Source: a bacterium
Lineage (GTDB): Bacteria > Bacteroidota > Bacteroidia > Flavobacteriales_D > Crocinitomicaceae
Assembly (NCBI GenBank): GCA_024742305.1
Contig: JANSYQ010000004.1
Span: 62,001-126,000 of the forward strand
Reading direction: 5' to 3'
Length of the DNA: 64,000 nt
Part shown: positions 1 through 8,610 of the stretch, one piece after another
How the letters are laid out: every line of letters starts with the position of its first letter
How positions within the stretch are numbered: the first letter of the stretch is position 1
Program-made: the position numbers and the translations under genes
Notes under the pieces: model-generated
The model's database searches: none
What the model was told of the DNA's origin: nothing
Seen by the model: the letters and a program-made list of their open reading frames with translations, nothing else

Positions 1-1
1 T

Positions 2-106
2 GAAGATGCTGAATTGAAGAAAATCTTGGCACCGGTTTGGGAGCATGAAAACTTGCAAGGAGTAGAGCAACACGGTGGTTCGTTTTGGTTTGAGGTTGCT
101 GAGTAG
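2..106 (+). CDS. C-terminal tail of an unidentified protein (5' end outside window)
   Basis: An open frame enters from the left edge and ends at a TAG at 104-106, giving 34 residues that finish GGSFWFEVAE. The tail is rich in acidic and aromatic residues and has no recognisable motif. It reads on the plus strand, away from the flippase gene that follows on the minus strand. The family cannot be named from this fragment; the reading is supported only by the open frame and its protein-like composition. Confidence 0.45.
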   Translation, partial: EDAELKKILAPVWEHENLQGVEQHGGSFWFEVAE

Positions 107-527
107 GGAAAAGATCAATAGATAAAAGAGAATGCTTCGACGTGTTCAGCAACCGTAAAAGTTGAAAGACACGTTTTTTCGTCATCGGTCAGCGAGGAAG
201 TTAGTAGAATCCTTCGCGGTTTGAATGTTGGTTTTTTATTCACCGCAATAACGCAAGAGGCGCAAGCTGTTGGTTTATTGAATTAATTGGCGGACGCTAG
301 ATTATAACACGGTCATAATCTCTTGCGATCTTCGCGGTTGGTTCACAATAATGGCCATCTAACTAGTGTTCTGTCACCCTAATAATCCCATTCTATCTCG
401 TCAGGCTTGCTTTCGCGAAGCTCCATCGCCGCAATGCTAGCTATGAAGGAGAAGCTTCAGCGAAGCAAAGCTCGATAACCAAGGGGATAGGGCGTTTTCA
501 AACAAAAGAGTCATGCATTCTGAAATG
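107..527. other. Intergenic region with an imperfect inverted repeat
   Basis: About 420 bases without a credible gene. The only structure seen is the inverted repeat at 405-471, whose right arm recurs at 15274-15294. The rest looks like decayed or non-coding sequence. The genes on both sides converge on this stretch. Confidence 0.6.
405..471. repeat. Imperfect inverted repeat, intergenic repeat family copy 1
   Basis: The left arm at 405-424 (GCTTGCTTTCGCGAAGCTCC) is the near reverse complement of the right arm at 451-471, separated by about 26 bases, so the stretch could fold into a long hairpin. All 21 bases of the right arm recur at 15274-15294 in another intergenic region. There is no coding potential. 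It could be a short dispersed palindromic element or a transcription-end structure. Confidence 0.55.
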
Positions 528-1961
528 CTACACTTCTCTCTTAAACACTCGGAAGAGATTTTTCAAGTCAATGATTCTGAATAAGAACATGGACCCAAGT
601 GAAGCTGCAAGAATAGCAAAGAAGGACAATAAGCTATCTGCACGGAGGAAATGACAAATGCCTACCAAGCCTACGACATAAAGTACAAAGAGTAGAGCCT
701 CCTTTAAGGAAACGGATACCTTCAACACGCGAATGCTATAAATGAACTGAAGCCCAGAAATAGCAGATTGCGTAATCACGGTAGCAATCGCGGCTCCTGT
801 CGCTCCGTATTTGGGAATCAGAAATGAATTCATTCCAATATTTACCGCTACGCCGATGGCAGAAACAGTATTCAAAAAACGCATGTCTCCTCTTGCCGTT
901 AGCAGTGTACCATACAGGATAGTTGAACACATTCCGATAAAGCTAAACATCAGTAACTGGAAGGGAAGGATACTTTCATCAATGTTTTTGCTGTAGATAA
1001 GTTTCAAAATAAACTCTCCATTGTAATAGCTGACAACCCCGAGTAGAAAGGATCCACCAATTAGCAACTTTCCGGAGGTCTTGAGAAGTGGACGGACATC
1101 CTCCATTTTTTGAAACATTCTAGAGAAAATGGGCAATAGAAGTGTGGCAAAAATCATGGCGAACTGGAAAAATGCATTTACTAAACGGAAGCCCATGGCA
1201 TAATACCCCGCTTCTTCCTTTCCATTTACGTGAAATCGTTCCACCATTACAGAGTCCACTCGCGTGTAAATCATCATCAAGAAAATCAACAAAGCATACG
1301 GGAAGCTTTGACGTACAATGCTATAAGAGAACGCTGGTTGTACTTTGAGTTTGGGAACTCCGAACTTGACGAAAAGAAGAATAACCGCCACAATAAAAGT
1401 GAGCAGGTAGCAAGCCGTTTGAATCCAAATGAACCATTCAATCTGAAAGGGTTGATTGGTTACCGGAAGATAGATCAATGCCCCACAAAAAATAATAAGT
1501 AAAAAGCGATCGAGGACACTAATGATAGCGTCGGTCTTGAAGAGCAAGGAGCCACCAAAATAACTACGCGTGTAGGCAATTAGGGCAACAATGAATTGGT
1601 TGAAAACAAGGAAACTGAGCAAATACAGCTCATAAGCATCCCATTGTAGGGCAATCGCTACGGCATACGATATAATCGCGTAAATGATAAACAACAAGAA
1701 TCGGAAGCCAAGAACCCGACCCAAGTATTTGCTTGCCATTTGCGGATGCTGTGCAACGTTTTTCGTAGTGAAATTGTTGATCCCAAAATCCAGCAGAATG
1801 TTGAAGAAGAAGGAAAAGTTGAGTAAGGCAAAGTAGATCCCGTAATCTTCCGCCGGTACTCTATTCTGAACCGCAGCGTCAATTCCAAAAATGGCCAAAG
1901 GCTTCACAAGAAGGTTCAAGAGAACCATTAAAGCCAAATTGGAAATGAACTTTTTTTGCAT
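528..1961 (-). CDS. Polysaccharide/oligosaccharide flippase (Wzx-like, MOP superfamily)
   Basis: This 477-residue protein is almost entirely hydrophobic segments, about 12-14 predicted membrane spans, typical in length for O-antigen/teichoic-acid flippases. Opening residues MQKKFISNLALMVLLNLLVKPLAIFGID and a central RVDSVMVERF followed by GYYAMGFRLVNAF match the usual pattern of the family, in which two six-helix bundles move undecaprenyl-linked oligosaccharides across the inner membrane. The second half also holds the typical ATGAAIATVITQ stretch. It lies 80 bases after the response regulator gene on the same strand and may be read separately. No glycosyltransferases are adjacent, so the substrate is unknown. 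The ATG at 1961 is the only good start. Confidence 0.85.
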   Translation of the reverse strand: MQKKFISNLALMVLLNLLVKPLAIFGIDAAVQNRVPAEDYGIYFALLNFSFFFNILLDFGINNFTTKNVAQHPQMASKYLGRVLGFRFLLFIIYAIISYAVAIALQWDAYELYLLSFLVFNQFIVALIAYTRSYFGGSLLFKTDAIISVLDRFLLIIFCGALIYLPVTNQPFQIEWFIWIQTACYLLTFIVAVILLFVKFGVPKLKVQPAFSYSIVRQSFPYALLIFLMMIYTRVDSVMVERFHVNGKEEAGYYAMGFRLVNAFFQFAMIFATLLLPIFSRMFQKMEDVRPLLKTSGKLLIGGSFLLGVVSYYNGEFILKLIYSKNIDESILPFQLLMFSFIGMCSTILYGTLLTARGDMRFLNTVSAIGVAVNIGMNSFLIPKYGATGAAIATVITQSAISGLQFIYSIRVLKVSVSLKEALLFVLYVVGLVGICHFLRADSLLSFFAILAASLGSMFLFRIIDLKNLFRVFKREV

Positions 1962-2041
1962 GTATTTTGCGCGTTTCGGCTGTAGGTTGATACGGAGAGG
2001 CTATACCTCTCAAACGGCGCAAAAATAGGAAAAGTTGGCTC

Positions 2042-2728
2042 TTATTTTACCACGAGTTTGAAACCCTTTCCATGAACATTCAAAATCTCAATCGATTCGT
2101 CCTCACGAAGCAGCTTTCGCAATTTGGCAATGTATACATCCATGCTTCGACCGTTAAAGTAGTTATCATCGCCCCAAATAGCACGAAGCGTTGCCTGTCG
2201 ATCCAAGATTTCATTCTGATTCTTCACCAAAAGATGCAGTAGCTGATTTTCTTTCGTAGTGAGCTTTTTCGTCTCTTCGTTCAAGTGTAGTAAGCGAATT
2301 TCCGGCTCGTACTTAATGTTTCCAATTTGATAAGAATCCTCCTGCTTAACGTCTTCACTCGTTCTACGCAAAATGGCATTGATTCTCGCCAACAACTCTT
2401 CCATAGCGAAAGGCTTGGTTAAATAATCGTCTGCACCGGCAGAAAACCCTTCCAACTTGTCCTCTTTCATCGACTTGGCAGTGAGAAAAAGGATGGGAAT
2501 TTTTTTATCGATCTCACGAATTTCCTTCGCAAGGGTGATACCGTCCATTTCGGGCATCATTACATCGAGAATACAGAAATGGTAACTTCCGTTATTGAAT
2601 TTTTCAAAAGCAATTTTACCGTTTTGTGCCAATGACACCGAAAATCCTTTTGATTTCAGAAATGTTTGTAGAAGATGTCCAAGATTTACGTCATCTTCGG
2701 CGAGTAGAATTGAAGTTCCGTTTTCCAT
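2042..2728 (-). CDS. OmpR/PhoB-type response regulator (RprY-like)
   Basis: A 228-residue two-domain regulator. The receiver domain has the acidic pair EDD near residue 12, the phospho-acceptor in CILDVMMPEMDG near residue 55, and the switch Lys in DDYLTKPF near residue 105. A winged-helix DNA-binding domain follows (about 130-228, ending with GRSMDVYIAKLRKLL and VHGKGFKLV). I chose the ATG at 2728, which falls 7 bases after the kinase stop; an upstream TTG at 2752 would add eight residues and overlap the kinase. With the kinase just upstream it forms a two-component pair like Bacteroides RprX/RprY. Target genes cannot be told from the window. Confidence 0.92.
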   Translation of the reverse strand: MENGTSILLAEDDVNLGHLLQTFLKSKGFSVSLAQNGKIAFEKFNNGSYHFCILDVMMPEMDGITLAKEIREIDKKIPILFLTAKSMKEDKLEGFSAGADDYLTKPFAMEELLARINAILRRTSEDVKQEDSYQIGNIKYEPEIRLLHLNEETKKLTTKENQLLHLLVKNQNEILDRQATLRAIWGDDNYFNGRSMDVYIAKLRKLLREDESIEILNVHGKGFKLVVK

Positions 2729-2735
2729 AGTTACG

Positions 2736-4349
2736 TTATGCTTTAAATTCAATGGTAAATTCCGATCCAGTACCGTATTTACTGCGTACCCTCACGTTCC
2801 ATCCATGTAAGTCAGAAATAGCCTTCACATAGCTCAGCCCTAGTCCAAAGCCTTTTACGTTGTGAATGTTTCCGGTTGGTATACGATACAATTTGTCGAA
2901 TATTTTGTTCAAGTGTTCTTTTTTTATGCCGATTCCCTCGTCTTTAACCGTTAATTCATGGGTAGCTCCTTTGGTTTTCAACTCCACAGATATCTGGGGT
3001 GCTTTGTCGCTGTATTTGATGGCGTTGTCCACAAGGTTGGAAATCACATTCGCTGTATGCATAGGATCTCCTTTGATTTGAACGGGTGTATCCGGTAGAC
3101 TCAATTGAATGTTTCCTCCCGAGTTTCGAATCCGGAACTGCGCATTTTCAACTACCCCCGAAATGAGTTTCGACAACTCAATTTGTTCCTTTTTAACGTT
3201 CAACTCTCCCTTGTCGAGCGTAGCGCTTTGAAGGATACGCTCAACGAGTAGGCTCAGTCGTTTGTTCTCCTCGCTAATCATATTCACATACGGCTTCGTT
3301 TGCTCATCCATGTTACTTACCACATCGGAATCATTCATGGCCTCGCAAGCAAGCGAGATTGTGGATATTGGAGTTTTAAACTCGTGGGTCATGTTCGAAA
3401 TGAAATCGTTCTTCATCTCAGATAACTTCTTCTGCGTAAGAATGGTTCGGAACATAAAAACCAGCGCTACGATAATCAACACCATCAAAGTAAAGTTGAT
3501 GGCTAAGCCACCACCGATGCCTTTCAAGAGAATACTATTTTTCTTTGGGAAGGAAATGTGGAGATACAAGTCCTCGTCGAGAGCATTTGCAGGAAATAGC
3601 TTCGTGCTATGACTTTTTGTAGTATCAATATCCGTTTTGTAATGTTTTGGCGCATTTTCGAAACGAATGGGCTTGTTGTTGGCATCCGTAATCATGAATT
3701 CGTAGTGGGATGGCAGTCGATCCGCATGCAACTCTGTTTTCAAAACAGAATCCAAAAAGTTGACATCCACGCGTTCGGCCGGAGATGCGTTGATTCCCGA
3801 TCGGAAAACATCGAGCATCATGTCGTTGACAAAGCGTGCCTTTTTAAAGATTTGCTGCACCACGCGCTGATCCAATTGTACCGAAAGCTGATTTTCGGTT
3901 CCAATGCTATGATCGTCTGATTTTTTGAACAAATCGCGCAACTGCGTCATGTTTCTTGCCAGCACTTTTTGCTCTGCCGTTACACCTGAAATAGAATCGT
4001 AGGACGTTCCACGAATGACAAGGTAATCTTGCATTTCGCCGTTCTCAAAAACCGATGTATCCTGAATGGAGATGGTTTCCTCCACAGCAAGCATGGATTT
4101 AAACTCTTCCTTGAGAATGTCTCGGTATTGAACGCTGAAGTCTTGATTTCCCAATGCCATGTAACGGCGGATATCTTCGGCTTTTTCGTGACGAATGGCT
4201 ATGCGATCCATGGTGGTTGTCAAACGATCTCCGAATTCCGTTGAGGCGCGGTCGTACAGTTGTGCCGATTGAAACGCTTGAATAATGAGTAGGGCAATCA
4301 TGGCAACAACTACCAATAGGATGACCGTATTCAATCGTATTCTTTGCAC
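2736..4349 (-). CDS. Membrane sensor histidine kinase (RprX-like)
   Basis: A 537-residue kinase with an N-terminal membrane segment (about residues 7-27), a periplasmic sensor region of roughly 250 residues, and a second membrane segment near 278-300. The DHp helix carries the phospho-His in SNMTHEFKTPIS (about residue 318). The catalytic domain has the N box ISNLVDNAIKYSD, G1 box DEGIGI and G2 box GFGLGLSYV. It phosphorylates the response regulator encoded 7 bases downstream. The start is a GTG at 4349, supported by the membrane helix that begins a few residues later; no ATG lies close by. The ligand sensed is unknown. Confidence 0.92.
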   Translation of the reverse strand: MQRIRLNTVILLVVVAMIALLIIQAFQSAQLYDRASTEFGDRLTTTMDRIAIRHEKAEDIRRYMALGNQDFSVQYRDILKEEFKSMLAVEETISIQDTSVFENGEMQDYLVIRGTSYDSISGVTAEQKVLARNMTQLRDLFKKSDDHSIGTENQLSVQLDQRVVQQIFKKARFVNDMMLDVFRSGINASPAERVDVNFLDSVLKTELHADRLPSHYEFMITDANNKPIRFENAPKHYKTDIDTTKSHSTKLFPANALDEDLYLHISFPKKNSILLKGIGGGLAINFTLMVLIIVALVFMFRTILTQKKLSEMKNDFISNMTHEFKTPISTISLACEAMNDSDVVSNMDEQTKPYVNMISEENKRLSLLVERILQSATLDKGELNVKKEQIELSKLISGVVENAQFRIRNSGGNIQLSLPDTPVQIKGDPMHTANVISNLVDNAIKYSDKAPQISVELKTKGATHELTVKDEGIGIKKEHLNKIFDKLYRIPTGNIHNVKGFGLGLSYVKAISDLHGWNVRVRSKYGTGSEFTIEFKA

Positions 4350-4427
4350 TGTTTGTTTTTGTCGAATGTAGTGGAAAGCCCCGTCGCGTCTGGGATGCTT
4401 AACTTTTTTTAACAGCGGTTCCGGTCT

Positions 4428-4895
4428 CTAGAACAGTCTTCTAACCTGCAAAAACCGCTTGGGGTAATTGGATTGATAATAGTCGGTGATTACCACGCCA
4501 AAATGTTTTTTGGAGCTTGAGCAATGAATGAATTTCAAACCGTTTTCATCATTCGACACTACAATTCCGACATGTCCAATCGTGGTGCTTCCAGCTGCCG
4601 TTCCTGAGAAAATCATGCAGTCGCCAGGTTGACAAGATTCCAGTGACACTTCAGATCCCAAATCTCCATAAGCCTTGGAGCTTCTTGAGCTTGGCACATC
4701 ACAAGTACTGTAAACGTAGGAGGTAAAGCCGGAACAATCGAAGCTAACGTCGGGAATGCTAGTAGCGTATTTGTAGGGTACACCCAATTGCGCTTGAGCA
4801 ATAAAGACGATGGAATCTGCTTTGGTACTCAAGGAGTCTTGCGCGAATCCAAAAGAGTTAAGCGACAGGAAAGTAATGATAATCAAGGCTTTCAT
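4428..4895 (-). CDS. Secreted NlpC/P60 (C40) cysteine peptidase
   Basis: A 155-residue protein with a signal peptide (about residues 1-19, ending SFGFAQ). The NlpC/P60 domain shows the catalytic Cys in FDCSGFTSYVY, the first His in GHVGIVVS and a third polar residue in FIHCSSS. Members of this family cut the gamma-D-Glu to diaminopimelate bond in peptidoglycan stem peptides, so a periplasmic wall-remodelling role is likely. A perfect -7 box sits exactly four bases before the ATG, so the transcript is probably leaderless. It is separated from the kinase by about 78 bases and need not be co-regulated with it. Confidence 0.9.
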   Translation of the reverse strand: MKALIIITFLSLNSFGFAQDSLSTKADSIVFIAQAQLGVPYKYATSIPDVSFDCSGFTSYVYSTCDVPSSRSSKAYGDLGSEVSLESCQPGDCMIFSGTAAGSTTIGHVGIVVSNDENGLKFIHCSSSKKHFGVVITDYYQSNYPKRFLQVRRLF

Positions 4896-4899
4896 GCAG

Positions 4900-4907
4900 C
4901 AAAAATA
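4900..4907 (-). promoter_or_regulatory. Bacteroidota -7 box (TATTTTTG) of the NlpC/P60 gene
   Basis: On the minus strand TATTTTTG is followed by CTGC and the ATG at 4895. The box matches the TAnnTTTG consensus; transcription would begin at or next to the start codon. No clear -33 TTG was identified. Confidence 0.55.
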
Positions 4908-4993
4908 CGAAAGTGAAAAGGATGGAGATGTTAAGGAACGTCAATGTGTGGTCTTAGTTAAGATTTGAAATCCTAAAAAAGATGGTAAATAGC

Positions 4994-5024
4994 TTGCGAT
5001 ATCCATATCTGTACTGTATATTTG
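4994..5024 (+). promoter_or_regulatory. Promoter of initiator tRNA (TTG-N20-TATATTTG)
   Basis: The -33 element TTG (4994-4996) is separated by 20 bases from a perfect -7 box TATATTTG (5017-5024), the optimal Bacteroidota sigma-ABfr layout. Transcription would start near 5030, about 50 bases before the tRNA. Confidence 0.75.
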
Positions 5025-5081
5025 CCCTCGCCTTCGCAAAGCAAGGCACCAGCTTTTACTACTAATGAGAGCAAAATACAC

Positions 5082-5154
<73 letters not shown>

Positions 5155-5161
5155 CTAAGCA

Positions 5162-5192
5162 AAAGCTTCCTGAGAAATCAGGAGGCTTTTTT
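5162..5192 (+). terminator. Rho-independent terminator after tRNA-fMet
   Basis: A 12-bp stem (5162-5173 with 5178-5189, one G:T pair) closed by a GAAA tetraloop runs into a T-run at 5187-5192. Confidence 0.85.
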
Positions 5193-5360
5193 CTTTTGCT
5201 CAAATCTCACACTCCCTCTCGCAACTTTATCTATCTCAGCTTTTCTTTCAGGATTGAGTGGGATATGTGAGAGCGATAAAAGATCACTTCAAGAAATCAC
5301 CTTTTTAGTTCGGTTCAAGCTCCCTAACATTCCTTAACATCTTTCCATTCCAAAGCCCAT

Positions 5361-5368
5361 TAACTTTG
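5361..5368 (+). promoter_or_regulatory. -7 box (TAACTTTG) of ppa
   Basis: A consensus TAnnTTTG box ends 11 bases before the ppa ATG at 5380. No TTG is found at the expected -33 position. Confidence 0.5.
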
Positions 5369-5379
5369 CGCAAAAATCA

Positions 5380-5928
5380 ATGAATTCAAATTACTTTCAT
5401 CCGTGGCATCAAGTGTCTCACGGAAAACAATCGCCGGAAATTGTCAACGGCATCATTGAAATCCCAAAAAACACACGAGCGAAATACGAACTGGATAAAG
5501 AATCCGGAATGCTCAAAATGGACCGAGTGCTGTATTCTTCCATGTATTATCCCGCCAACTACGGCTTCATTCCTCAAACCTATTGCGACGACAAAGATCC
5601 GCTGGATATCGTTGTACTATCGCAAGTAACCATTGTTCCTATGTGTATTGTAGAAGCTAGAGTGGTTGGAGTTATGCAAATGTTAGATAACGGAGAAAAA
5701 GACGATAAAATTATCGCAGTGGCCGAGAACGATATGAGCGTTAATCACATTCGTGATATTGCCGAGCTTCCGGAGCACTTTTTTCGTGAACTGAAGAATT
5801 TCTTTGAGGATTACAAAAAACTGGAGAACAAAACCGTTGAGGTAGAAGAGTTTCAGAATGCCGAGAAAGCGCGTGAAATTGTCAAACAAAGCATGATTGA
5901 CTATCAGGAAATGATGGCCTCTAAATGA
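5380..5928 (+). CDS. ppa: Inorganic pyrophosphatase, family I
   Basis: This 182-residue soluble enzyme hydrolyses pyrophosphate to phosphate and so pulls biosynthetic reactions forward. The family I signature is present as [11 protein letters not shown] (about residues 69-79), holding the metal-binding aspartates, together with the conserved [15 protein letters not shown] segment and [12 protein letters not shown] near residue 105. Length is normal for bacterial family I enzymes. The start ATG at 5380 follows a -7 box closely, so the leader is very short. It stands alone between the fMet tRNA unit and the S9 peptidase. Confidence 0.95.
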   Translation: MNSNYFHPWHQVSHGKQSPEIVNGIIEIPKNTRAKYELDKESGMLKMDRVLYSSMYYPANYGFIPQTYCDDKDPLDIVVLSQVTIVPMCIVEARVVGVMQMLDNGEKDDKIIAVAENDMSVNHIRDIAELPEHFFRELKNFFEDYKKLENKTVEVEEFQNAEKAREIVKQSMIDYQEMMASK

Positions 5929-6027
5929 TTCGACCTGATATCAGGAATTTTAACCATTGCTAATCATTTCTGCCTATTGAGTGGAATCTTTCGCTATTAT
6001 TGTTAGCACCATCGAAACTCCGATATC

Positions 6028-8178
6028 ATGCGAAACTTTCATTCCTTAATAATCACGGCAGCGTTTACTCTTGGCTGCACAACTATTTTTGCTCAAAACA
6101 TGACGGAACCAAAAGCGGAAAAAGTCCCAACGGAACTAAACGAACACGGAAATACACGAATTGATAATTATTTCTGGATGCGCCTTTCAGATGCTCAAAA
6201 GGAAGCCGAAGAAATGGATGCTCAAACAGAGAAAGTAGTCAACTACCTGAACGAAGAGAACGAATATCTAAATGAAGGAATGAAGCATACGATTCGCCTT
6301 CAGGATAATTTGTACCATGAAATTACTTCGAGAATCAAACAGGATGACGAAAGCGTTCCCGTGAAAAGAAACGGATACTTGTATTACTCGCGTTTTGAAA
6401 AAGGACAGGATTATCCTTTCGTTTGTCGCAAAAAGGATGAAGAAAACGCCGCGGAGGAAATCATGTTGAACGGACCGGAAATGGGGAAGGATCAATCTTA
6501 CTTCGCTATCGGAGGAACCAGCGTAAGCAAGAACAACCAGTATTTGGTGTACGGTGTCGACTTGGTTTCACGTCGTCAGTACACACTGCACTTCAAAGAT
6601 TTGAAAACCGGAAAAATTCTTGAGGATAAGATTGAAAACACTACGGGCGGAGCCGTTTGGGCAAACGACAACAAAACGGTCTATTACACAAAGAAAGATC
6701 CACAAACCTTACGGTCTGCCTACATCTACTCGCATGAGTTAGGAACTAGTCCCGATAAAGATAAATTAGTCTATCACGAAGAGGATGAAACGTTCAGTTG
6801 CGCCGTGTACAAATCAAAGTCGAGTGCGTACATAATGATCGGTAGTTTCCAAACCTTGTCCACAGAAATCCGATTCATAGATGCCGACAATCCCAACGGA
6901 GAATGGAAGGTGATTTTACCTCGTGAACGCAATCATGAATACTCGGTTGATCATAGCGGAGATCACTTTTACATCACAACCAACGATAACGCGAAAAACT
7001 TCAAACTAGTGAAAACACCGGTAGATGCTACTTCGCGAGAGAATTGGGAAGAAGTAATACCTCACCGTGATGACGTTTTGTTGGAGGATATTGAAACGTT
7101 CAAAGGCTTTTTGGTGATTACGGAGCGCAAAAACGGATTGATGAATATCCGTGTAAAGGATTGGTATACTGGCGAAGAGCATTACATTAAATTCAACGAT
7201 CCGGCATACGATGCATACACAACGGGGAACTACGAGTTTGATACTGAAATTCTTCGTTATGGGTACAGTTCCATGACGACTCCCAACTCCGTTTATGATT
7301 ACAACATGGCTACGCGCCATCAAGAGTTGATGAAGCGAACAGAAGTAATGGACCCGAAGTTCAGCCCATTCAATTATGTAAGTGAACGTATTTATGTTAC
7401 GGCGAGAGACGGCGCAAAAGTTCCAGTTTCCATCGTATATCACAAAGACACCAAAATGGATGGTTCAGCACCGTGTCTTTTGTACGGATATGGATCTTAC
7501 GGCTACAGTATTGATCCTTCATTTAGCTCCGTTCGATTGAGCCTGCTGGATCGAGGTTTCGTGTATGCGATCGCACACATTCGCGGTAGTCAAACCTTGG
7601 GGCGACAGTGGTACGAAGACGGCAAATTGCTGAAAAAGAAGAATACGTTTTACGACTTCATTGATTGCGGAAAGCATCTCATTGAGAACAATTATACATC
7701 TCAAGGTCATTTGTACGCACAAGGAGGAAGCGCAGGCGGATTGCTCATGGGAGGTATCATTAATATGGAGCCAAATCTTTGGAATGGTGTTATTGCTGGA
7801 GTTCCCTTCGTTGATGTCATTTCCACTATGTGGGACGAAAGCATTCCGCTGACAACTGGTGAGTTTGATGAATGGGGAAACCCGAAAGATCCTGAGTATT
7901 ACGAATACATTTTATCCTATTCTCCCTACGATAACGTAGTTGCGCAAGAGTATCCAAACTTGTTGATTACGACGGGTTACTGGGACAGTCAAGTGCAATA
8001 TTGGGAACCTGCCAAATGGATCGCCAAACTACGCGAGTTACGTACCAACGACAATAAGCTATACATGTATTGTAACATGGATGTTGGTCATGGCGGTGCA
8101 TCGGGACGCTTCCAACGCTACAAAGAAACGGCAATGGAATACGCCTTTTTGCTTGATCTTGAAGGGATTACTGAATAA
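6028..8178 (+). CDS. Secreted S9A serine oligopeptidase (oligopeptidase B-like)
   Basis: A 716-residue prolyl-oligopeptidase family enzyme with an N-terminal hydrophobic export signal (about residues 1-22; it contains a LGC triplet, so lipoprotein processing cannot be excluded). Residues about 70-430 form the beta-propeller cap and the C-terminal third the alpha/beta-hydrolase domain. The nucleophile is in GGSAGGLLMG (Ser near residue 568), the Asp probably in YWDSQVQYWEPAKW, and the His in DVGHGGASGR, the standard S9A order. These enzymes cleave short peptides; the PtrB-like branch prefers basic residues. Export suggests periplasmic peptide turnover. No partner gene is evident; the next gene has its own -7 box. 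Confidence 0.93.
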   Translation: MRNFHSLIITAAFTLGCTTIFAQNMTEPKAEKVPTELNEHGNTRIDNYFWMRLSDAQKEAEEMDAQTEKVVNYLNEENEYLNEGMKHTIRLQDNLYHEITSRIKQDDESVPVKRNGYLYYSRFEKGQDYPFVCRKKDEENAAEEIMLNGPEMGKDQSYFAIGGTSVSKNNQYLVYGVDLVSRRQYTLHFKDLKTGKILEDKIENTTGGAVWANDNKTVYYTKKDPQTLRSAYIYSHELGTSPDKDKLVYHEEDETFSCAVYKSKSSAYIMIGSFQTLSTEIRFIDADNPNGEWKVILPRERNHEYSVDHSGDHFYITTNDNAKNFKLVKTPVDATSRENWEEVIPHRDDVLLEDIETFKGFLVITERKNGLMNIRVKDWYTGEEHYIKFNDPAYDAYTTGNYEFDTEILRYGYSSMTTPNSVYDYNMATRHQELMKRTEVMDPKFSPFNYVSERIYVTARDGAKVPVSIVYHKDTKMDGSAPCLLYGYGSYGYSIDPSFSSVRLSLLDRGFVYAIAHIRGSQTLGRQWYEDGKLLKKKNTFYDFIDCGKHLIENNYTSQGHLYAQGGSAGGLLMGGIINMEPNLWNGVIAGVPFVDVISTMWDESIPLTTGEFDEWGNPKDPEYYEYILSYSPYDNVVAQEYPNLLITTGYWDSQVQYWEPAKWIAKLRELRTNDNKLYMYCNMDVGHGGASGRFQRYKETAMEYAFLLDLEGITE

Positions 8179-8183
8179 AATAT

Positions 8184-8191
8184 TACCTTTG
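8184..8191 (+). promoter_or_regulatory. -7 box (TACCTTTG) of the 105-residue secreted protein gene
   Basis: A perfect TAnnTTTG box lies just after the stop codon of the S9 peptidase gene, 18 bases before the ATG at 8210. A TTG at 8159-8161 (22-base spacing) could serve as the -33 element. Confidence 0.55.
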
Positions 8192-8209
8192 AAGTACGAA
8201 TCAACAACC

Positions 8210-8527
8210 ATGAAATCAATCCTCATCGCTTCATTCCTACTCATCGCCGGAGCATCTTTCGGTCAAATTAAGGTGAACAAGCAAGCCTTAAAGAAGACAA
8301 CAGAAAGCGCGGTGAAGAAGGAAACCAAGAAGAAAACGAAAGAATCTTCTACCCCTGAGAATAAGTCGAACTTGAACAATAATCGTAAACGTCCGGGCAC
8401 AAAATCTGGAACCTCTACGAATGCACGCAAGCGACCTGGAACCAAATCAAGTTCGGGAGCTACAGAGCGCAAACGTCCGGGAACAAAAAGTACTACAACA
8501 AAGACAAAAACGTCCGGAGGATTCTAG
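8210..8527 (+). CDS. Small secreted basic protein with RKRPGTK repeats
   Basis: A 105-residue protein: signal peptide (MKSILIASFLLIAGASFGQ), then a Lys-rich linker and a low-complexity tail carrying three copies of R-K-R-P-G-T-K-S about 15 residues apart, separated by Ser/Thr/Gly. The copies use different codons for the same residues, so the peptide rather than the DNA appears conserved. The same motif ends the next gene's product. No enzymatic domain is seen. The strongly basic disordered tail could bind an acidic polymer or nucleic acid outside the cytoplasm; this is inference. I chose the ATG at 8210, with its own -7 box, over upstream starts inside the S9 gene. Confidence 0.75.
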   Translation: MKSILIASFLLIAGASFGQIKVNKQALKKTTESAVKKETKKKTKESSTPENKSNLNNNRKRPGTKSGTSTNARKRPGTKSSSGATERKRPGTKSTTTKTKTSGGF

Positions 8528-8610
8528 TAAATTCTTCTTTTTCAGTCGCGTCGATTAAACCTTTCTGAGTGTCAACTATCTAACACTTGGACAGTTAAAA
8601 AAATAGACGC

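Noticed and set aside
2728-2752. TTG start adding eight residues to the RprY-like regulator
   Set aside because: It would overlap the kinase gene; the ATG at 2728 is 7 bases after the kinase stop and directly precedes the receiver domain.
5934-5945. CCTGATATCAGG palindrome after ppa as a terminator
   Set aside because: It has no loop and no T-run; most likely chance.
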